Positions 37,366 through 40,333 of a stretch of 40,333 nucleotides of DNA are shown one piece after another. The notes under the pieces are model-generated. The model worked only from the letters and a program-made list of their open reading frames with translations, made no database searches and had not been told where the DNA came from. Both the position numbers and the translations under genes were made by a program. Every line of letters begins with the position of its first letter. Within the stretch, counting starts at the first letter, position 1. The DNA is from a virus, in the IMG/VR virus record IMGVR_UViG_3300018421_000068, positions 1 to 40,333 of that record. One strand, 5' to 3'.

Positions 37366-38553
37366 TTAATAGAAGGCAACCGGAACTGGGGCGTATCGGG
37401 GGGGAGGGGGCGGTGGGGCAGGATCAAGCGGCGGGAAATCAATAACCGACCAATCCGTCGGATTACGCCTTCGTCGTTTAGTCCCAGCTGGGCGAGGGGG
37501 CTTCTCGTAATCTCCCTTAATCATCGCCCAATCATCTGCCCCCCACGTTCCGTCCTGGGGGAGTCCATTAAGAGATTGGAAACTCGCCACCTGCCGGGTA
37601 GTGTCAGCGTCCCAAACGTTTGTTTCGTTAGCGTTAACCGCCTGTTGGATGCGGCCAACACATTGACCAGTAGAGCCTGGTTCAAAGGTTTGTAGTATAC
37701 AAAACATTTCTTCAGCATCCTCAGGGGTTGACCCCGAAATGCTTACAAGCCCAGACTCTGTTGCATCAAACGACACCCGCTCAAGAATAAAGCGCATTTG
37801 ATTAAATGTTGACGCCCCACTAAACACAACAACCGTGCCCGGGAACAAGCTTACTGATCCCACAGTTTTAATAAGTGACGCCGAAAAAGTGGCGGCTGCA
37901 GAACCGTCTGCGGTTCTGCGAAGCGAAATTGTAGACACCGGCCATTTATCGGACTGGGTTTCAGCTGCGCCAACCTTGAGTTCAATCTGATTACCACCCG
38001 CCGCCTGTTGATCCAACAAAAATTCTGGTGATGTAAAAAACAGGGTGTTATGGGCTTCAAAAAATAAGTACTCTAACTCTCGGGCAAGTCGCTGCAACAT
38101 ATCGTATGAAGATTCTTCTTGATTCTCAGATTTTTCTTTAGTAATGGTAGGCACCTGAGGGGAAGGTTCAATAAAAAGTTGCATCCCCAAAGCGGCACCA
38201 ATATCTGCAGCAACCTGCGATGGGCTTACTTTGTTCCACGTCTGTGTGCGCTTATCTCTGCGCATTTCCTGCATTGCCTGACTGCGTGCTGTGACTTTAA
38301 CAGTTGAAATGTTGCCGAAAGATAAAGATACTGCCGCTATTTCAAACGCAACTCCGTTAAACCCAATTCTCCGGCCTACCATAAAGTAGTTGCTGTTGTG
38401 CATTCGAAAGTCTTCGTCATATAATTGTAGGTCGAGCTGGCTAACCTGATTCGAAGTTAAGTCATATTGCATTGATATTACGTGTGATCGTATGTCAATT
38501 TGGGTTTCGTCGTCAACTTCCCCAACTGTAAGTGCTTCAAGATATGTAGACAT
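37366..38553 (-). CDS. Baseplate hub (gpD/gp27-like) with C-terminal peptidoglycan-binding domain
   Basis: A 395-residue protein starting at ATG 38553 with AGGA upstream. The N-terminal about 300 residues have the hub pattern: LDLQLYDEDFRMHNSNYFMV, then GRRIGFNGVAFEIAAVSLSF, SPSQVAADIGAALG, YDMLQRLARELEYLFFEAHN, TLFFTSPEFLL. The C-terminus carries a PG_binding_1-like unit (GQCVGRIQQAVNA, then VWDADTTRQVASFQSLNG and QDGTWGADDWAMIKGDY), about residues 297-347. A charged/Pro-rich tail ends the protein. It would form the tube tip and bind the cell wall during penetration. The spike/fibre gene follows directly. Confidence 0.82.
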   Translation of the reverse strand: MSTYLEALTVGEVDDETQIDIRSHVISMQYDLTSNQVSQLDLQLYDEDFRMHNSNYFMVGRRIGFNGVAFEIAAVSLSFGNISTVKVTARSQAMQEMRRDKRTQTWNKVSPSQVAADIGAALGMQLFIEPSPQVPTITKEKSENQEESSYDMLQRLARELEYLFFEAHNTLFFTSPEFLLDQQAAGGNQIELKVGAAETQSDKWPVSTISLRRTADGSAAATFSASLIKTVGSVSLFPGTVVVFSGASTFNQMRFILERVSFDATESGLVSISGSTPEDAEEMFCILQTFEPGSTGQCVGRIQQAVNANETNVWDADTTRQVASFQSLNGLPQDGTWGADDWAMIKGDYEKPPRPAGTKRRRRNPTDWSVIDFPPLDPAPPPPPPRYAPVPVAFY

Positions 38554-38561
38554 ACAATTTC

Positions 38562-39500
38562 CTATAGGAGCCCAACCAGCTCAGCGGCTCGCTCTGGGCT
38601 AAGTCTCTCCTCGCCAAACGTCTTCTTCCGAAAGTTTGAGTCAGCCTGAATTCTCGGATCTAGGTCAATCACCTTGTCGTTGCCTGACCCATCAGGAATA
38701 CCAGCAGTCAAATCATCAGACTTAAACACTGCTTTCAAAACCCTAACATCCGCATTAAACCTCGGACGTTCAGTTAACGTAATCGAAACCTCCGCCCGAG
38801 TAACATAACCATTCTGGTCCCTATACCTATCTGTCATCGTCAAATTTGTCATAACACAATCGTAGTCAAGTTTGCTGAAACCGTACTCAAATTCTAATGT
38901 GACACCGTTTTCTGCCATCAGCGACAAATTCTCCAAAATACCTTCAACAAGCGCAGCGTCAGTGCCGCCACCCCGCTTAGCTATAGTAGCACTAAACGAA
39001 CACACCCGCAACGACCTGCCTTCTGTTACCAGCAACGGGGGCAAACCGGGCCTTTGAACTTGCTGAATACGAGCAGCGTGGGAACTGTGTTGCAAGTCCT
39101 GCGGCCCGAACGGAAACTCAACAAAAATACTATCTAATGTCAAAGACTCCGCCGCCCGAACTTTTGTCATGGGGCCTACATTCGCAACATTTGAAGCAAC
39201 CACTTTACGCCCCAAAGCGTCCGTTGTGTACACTGCACGTCTACCAGACGGCCATGAGGCCCTGGCATTCGACAGGGTCTGGGGCAAGTTCTCTATCCTC
39301 GTTATCACGCCAGGTGTCCTACTGGGTGGCGTAATAATAGGACGTTCGGTTTGTGGCGTATACTCTTTCGGAAGATACTTATTTCCATCCCCTTTAACGG
39401 ACAACCTAGCCCGTTCAGGAGGATTAATGGTCCTGAACGGGTTAGAAGTCTGCCCGGTAGAGGCAGATAAAACTCTTTTCGCTACAAATTTATTAGCCAT
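38562..39500 (-). CDS. Tail tube/hub-associated baseplate protein
   Basis: A 312-residue protein. The N-terminal 100 residues are basic and probably disordered. The folded part (LTLDSIFVEFPFGPQDLQHS, RPGLPPLLVTEGRSLRVCSF, then MAENGVTLEFEYGFSKLDYD, MTNLTMTDRYRDQNGYVTRA, EVSITLTER) is a beta-barrel of the type seen in contractile-tail tube-hub adaptors (gp53/XkdP-like or injection-system tube proteins). It lies between the tape measure and the hub, the usual place for such an adaptor. A ribosome site GAGG precedes ATG 39500. Family assignment is tentative. Confidence 0.65.
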   Translation of the reverse strand: MANKFVAKRVLSASTGQTSNPFRTINPPERARLSVKGDGNKYLPKEYTPQTERPIITPPSRTPGVITRIENLPQTLSNARASWPSGRRAVYTTDALGRKVVASNVANVGPMTKVRAAESLTLDSIFVEFPFGPQDLQHSSHAARIQQVQRPGLPPLLVTEGRSLRVCSFSATIAKRGGGTDAALVEGILENLSLMAENGVTLEFEYGFSKLDYDCVMTNLTMTDRYRDQNGYVTRAEVSITLTERPRFNADVRVLKAVFKSDDLTAGIPDGSGNDKVIDLDPRIQADSNFRKKTFGEERLSPERAAELVGLL

Positions 39501-39516
39501 AATAAATTACCTCAAT

Positions 39517-40333
39517 CTAAGGTAAGCGCCTCATCGAGCCAGCACCGACCTTAGCGCCTATCGAACCACCTATAATCCCGGTGACTGTCCCTCCTCGTTC
39601 TGGGTCAGACACGTTAATCCCGTTGACTGCCTCTGTCGTCATATCTATGGCAGCTTTAATATTTGATAACAGGTCGTTTCGTGCTAAATCCAACGGAGCC
39701 TCCATAGAAATAAAGTCGGTCATAAACTGCTGCTGATCAAATTCACCATATTGTTGCCCCGCTGCAGCGTCAATTACGTCTGCAAGGCTAGTCCCACCTT
39801 GCAAAGCTCGTTCAGCCTGCATCCGGCCCTCCGTAGCTAAGTTGTTCAGGAATGCATCTTGAAGTGAGCGACTCTTATACAATTCACCGCCCGACGCCTC
39901 GTCCAGAACCGACATTCTCTCCTTAAATGCCATCCCCCCAGTACCAGCAATCGCATCCATAAAATCTTTGCGCTGATCCAGCGTAGTATCCAGCGCTGTA
40001 ATACCACGGCTCCCACCCCCAGCCTCGTCGTAAATTGTACGAAGCCTACCCGCATCTATACCATACTCCTCCTCCATCTGACGGAACGTCGACCCATACG
40101 CCGACTCAATCTGCCCCCGAAGAATACGTTCCTTCTCAGGATCCCCACCAGTAAGCTGAGGTAGCTTCTCCTCCAACTCAAAAACACCAGAAAGAGCAGC
40201 CAAATCAGGCGAATTACCCAAAGCAATCTCATACGCAGCAAACGCCTGAATCGCATCCGAAATCATACCCGTATTAAGATCGCCTGCCTCTGCCCCAGCA
40301 ATAGCCTCAAGCATGGCACTAGCCGTAGCGTTC
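39517..40333 (-). CDS. Tape measure protein C-terminus (5' part beyond the window)
   Basis: The frame is open from the window edge (40332) to a stop at 39517, about 271 residues. It is helical and Ala/Gly-rich, with FAAYEIALGNSPDLAALSGV, RILRGQIESAYGSTFRQMEE, MAFKERMSVLDEASGGELYK and a Gly-rich end (GTVTGIIGGSIGAKVGAGSM). This composition and its position upstream of the tube adaptor and hub fit the C-terminus of a tape measure protein, which sets tail length. A minor structural protein is the alternative. Confidence 0.6.
   Translation of the reverse strand, partial: NATASAMLEAIAGAEAGDLNTGMISDAIQAFAAYEIALGNSPDLAALSGVFELEEKLPQLTGGDPEKERILRGQIESAYGSTFRQMEEEYGIDAGRLRTIYDEAGGGSRGITALDTTLDQRKDFMDAIAGTGGMAFKERMSVLDEASGGELYKSRSLQDAFLNNLATEGRMQAERALQGGTSLADVIDAAAGQQYGEFDQQQFMTDFISMEAPLDLARNDLLSNIKAAIDMTTEAVNGINVSDPERGGTVTGIIGGSIGAKVGAGSMRRLP

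Noticed and set aside
1-40333. CRISPR array, integrase or attachment site
   Set aside because: No regularly spaced short repeats and no tyrosine or serine recombinase motif were seen; the repeats present are in-frame parts of fibre genes.

Overview
The window looks like part of the genome of a tailed phage with a contractile tail (myovirus type). Nearly every gene lies on the minus strand, so transcription runs from high to low coordinates. Coding density is very high, with many 1-4 nt stop/start overlaps. The longest gene-free stretches are 6835-7028 and 20601-20773, so nothing exceeds 300 bases. The tail type is inferred from a gp25-like wedge protein, a baseplate J protein, a P2 gpI-like protein and a gpD/gp27-like hub. 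The host is probably a Gram-positive bacterium, most likely an actinobacterium. The reasons are an endolysin with an M15-like peptidase plus two peptidoglycan-binding domains, another such domain on the baseplate hub, and promoters whose -10 box sits 6-7 nt before the ATG, the geometry of leaderless mRNAs common in Actinobacteria. Host and habitat are inference. No integrase, repressor/attachment system or CRISPR array is visible.

Layout in transcription order. (1) 40333-37366: end of the tape measure gene, a tail-tube/hub-associated protein and the hub with a fused peptidoglycan-binding domain. (2) 37332-26459: a central-spike-like OB fold fused to a long fibre with an S74 chaperone, then modular fibre proteins, a beta-helix-like protein, two paralogous ~495-residue fibre proteins and a DUF1996-like protein with a PKD domain. 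(3) 26420-24533: lysis and nuclease genes (transglycosylase-like protein, M15-type endolysin, thermonuclease) behind a sigma70-type promoter. (4) 24531-19551: regulation and replication genes (coiled-coil protein, winged-helix regulator, DnaQ-like exonuclease with a zinc ribbon, family A DNA polymerase, full-length sigma70-family factor, tRNA-Leu). (5) 19531-12473: small proteins followed by gp25, J and the gpI-like protein. (6) 12448-2370: fibres, two of them with S74 chaperone domains, plus holin-like, BppU-like and pentapeptide-repeat proteins. (7) 2309-1: a secreted DUF1996-like protein, thioredoxin, two small proteins and a partial dCMP-deaminase-like gene.

Three aspects stand out. First, the virion proteins form a large set of fibres built by reshuffling a few cassettes: a short FP-x-SP...WDGxxW N-terminal module, GDLWF repeats, RLGxGTxTP repeats and S74 chaperones. 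Second, a DUF1996-like domain occurs twice, once on a signal-peptide protein and once on a fibre-region protein with a PKD domain. Third, two kinds of promoter signal can be seen: TTGnnn-N17-TATACT-type promoters at regulatory, replication and lysis genes, and a bare TAnAATA box in gaps before structural genes. The phage sigma factor is a candidate reader of one class.
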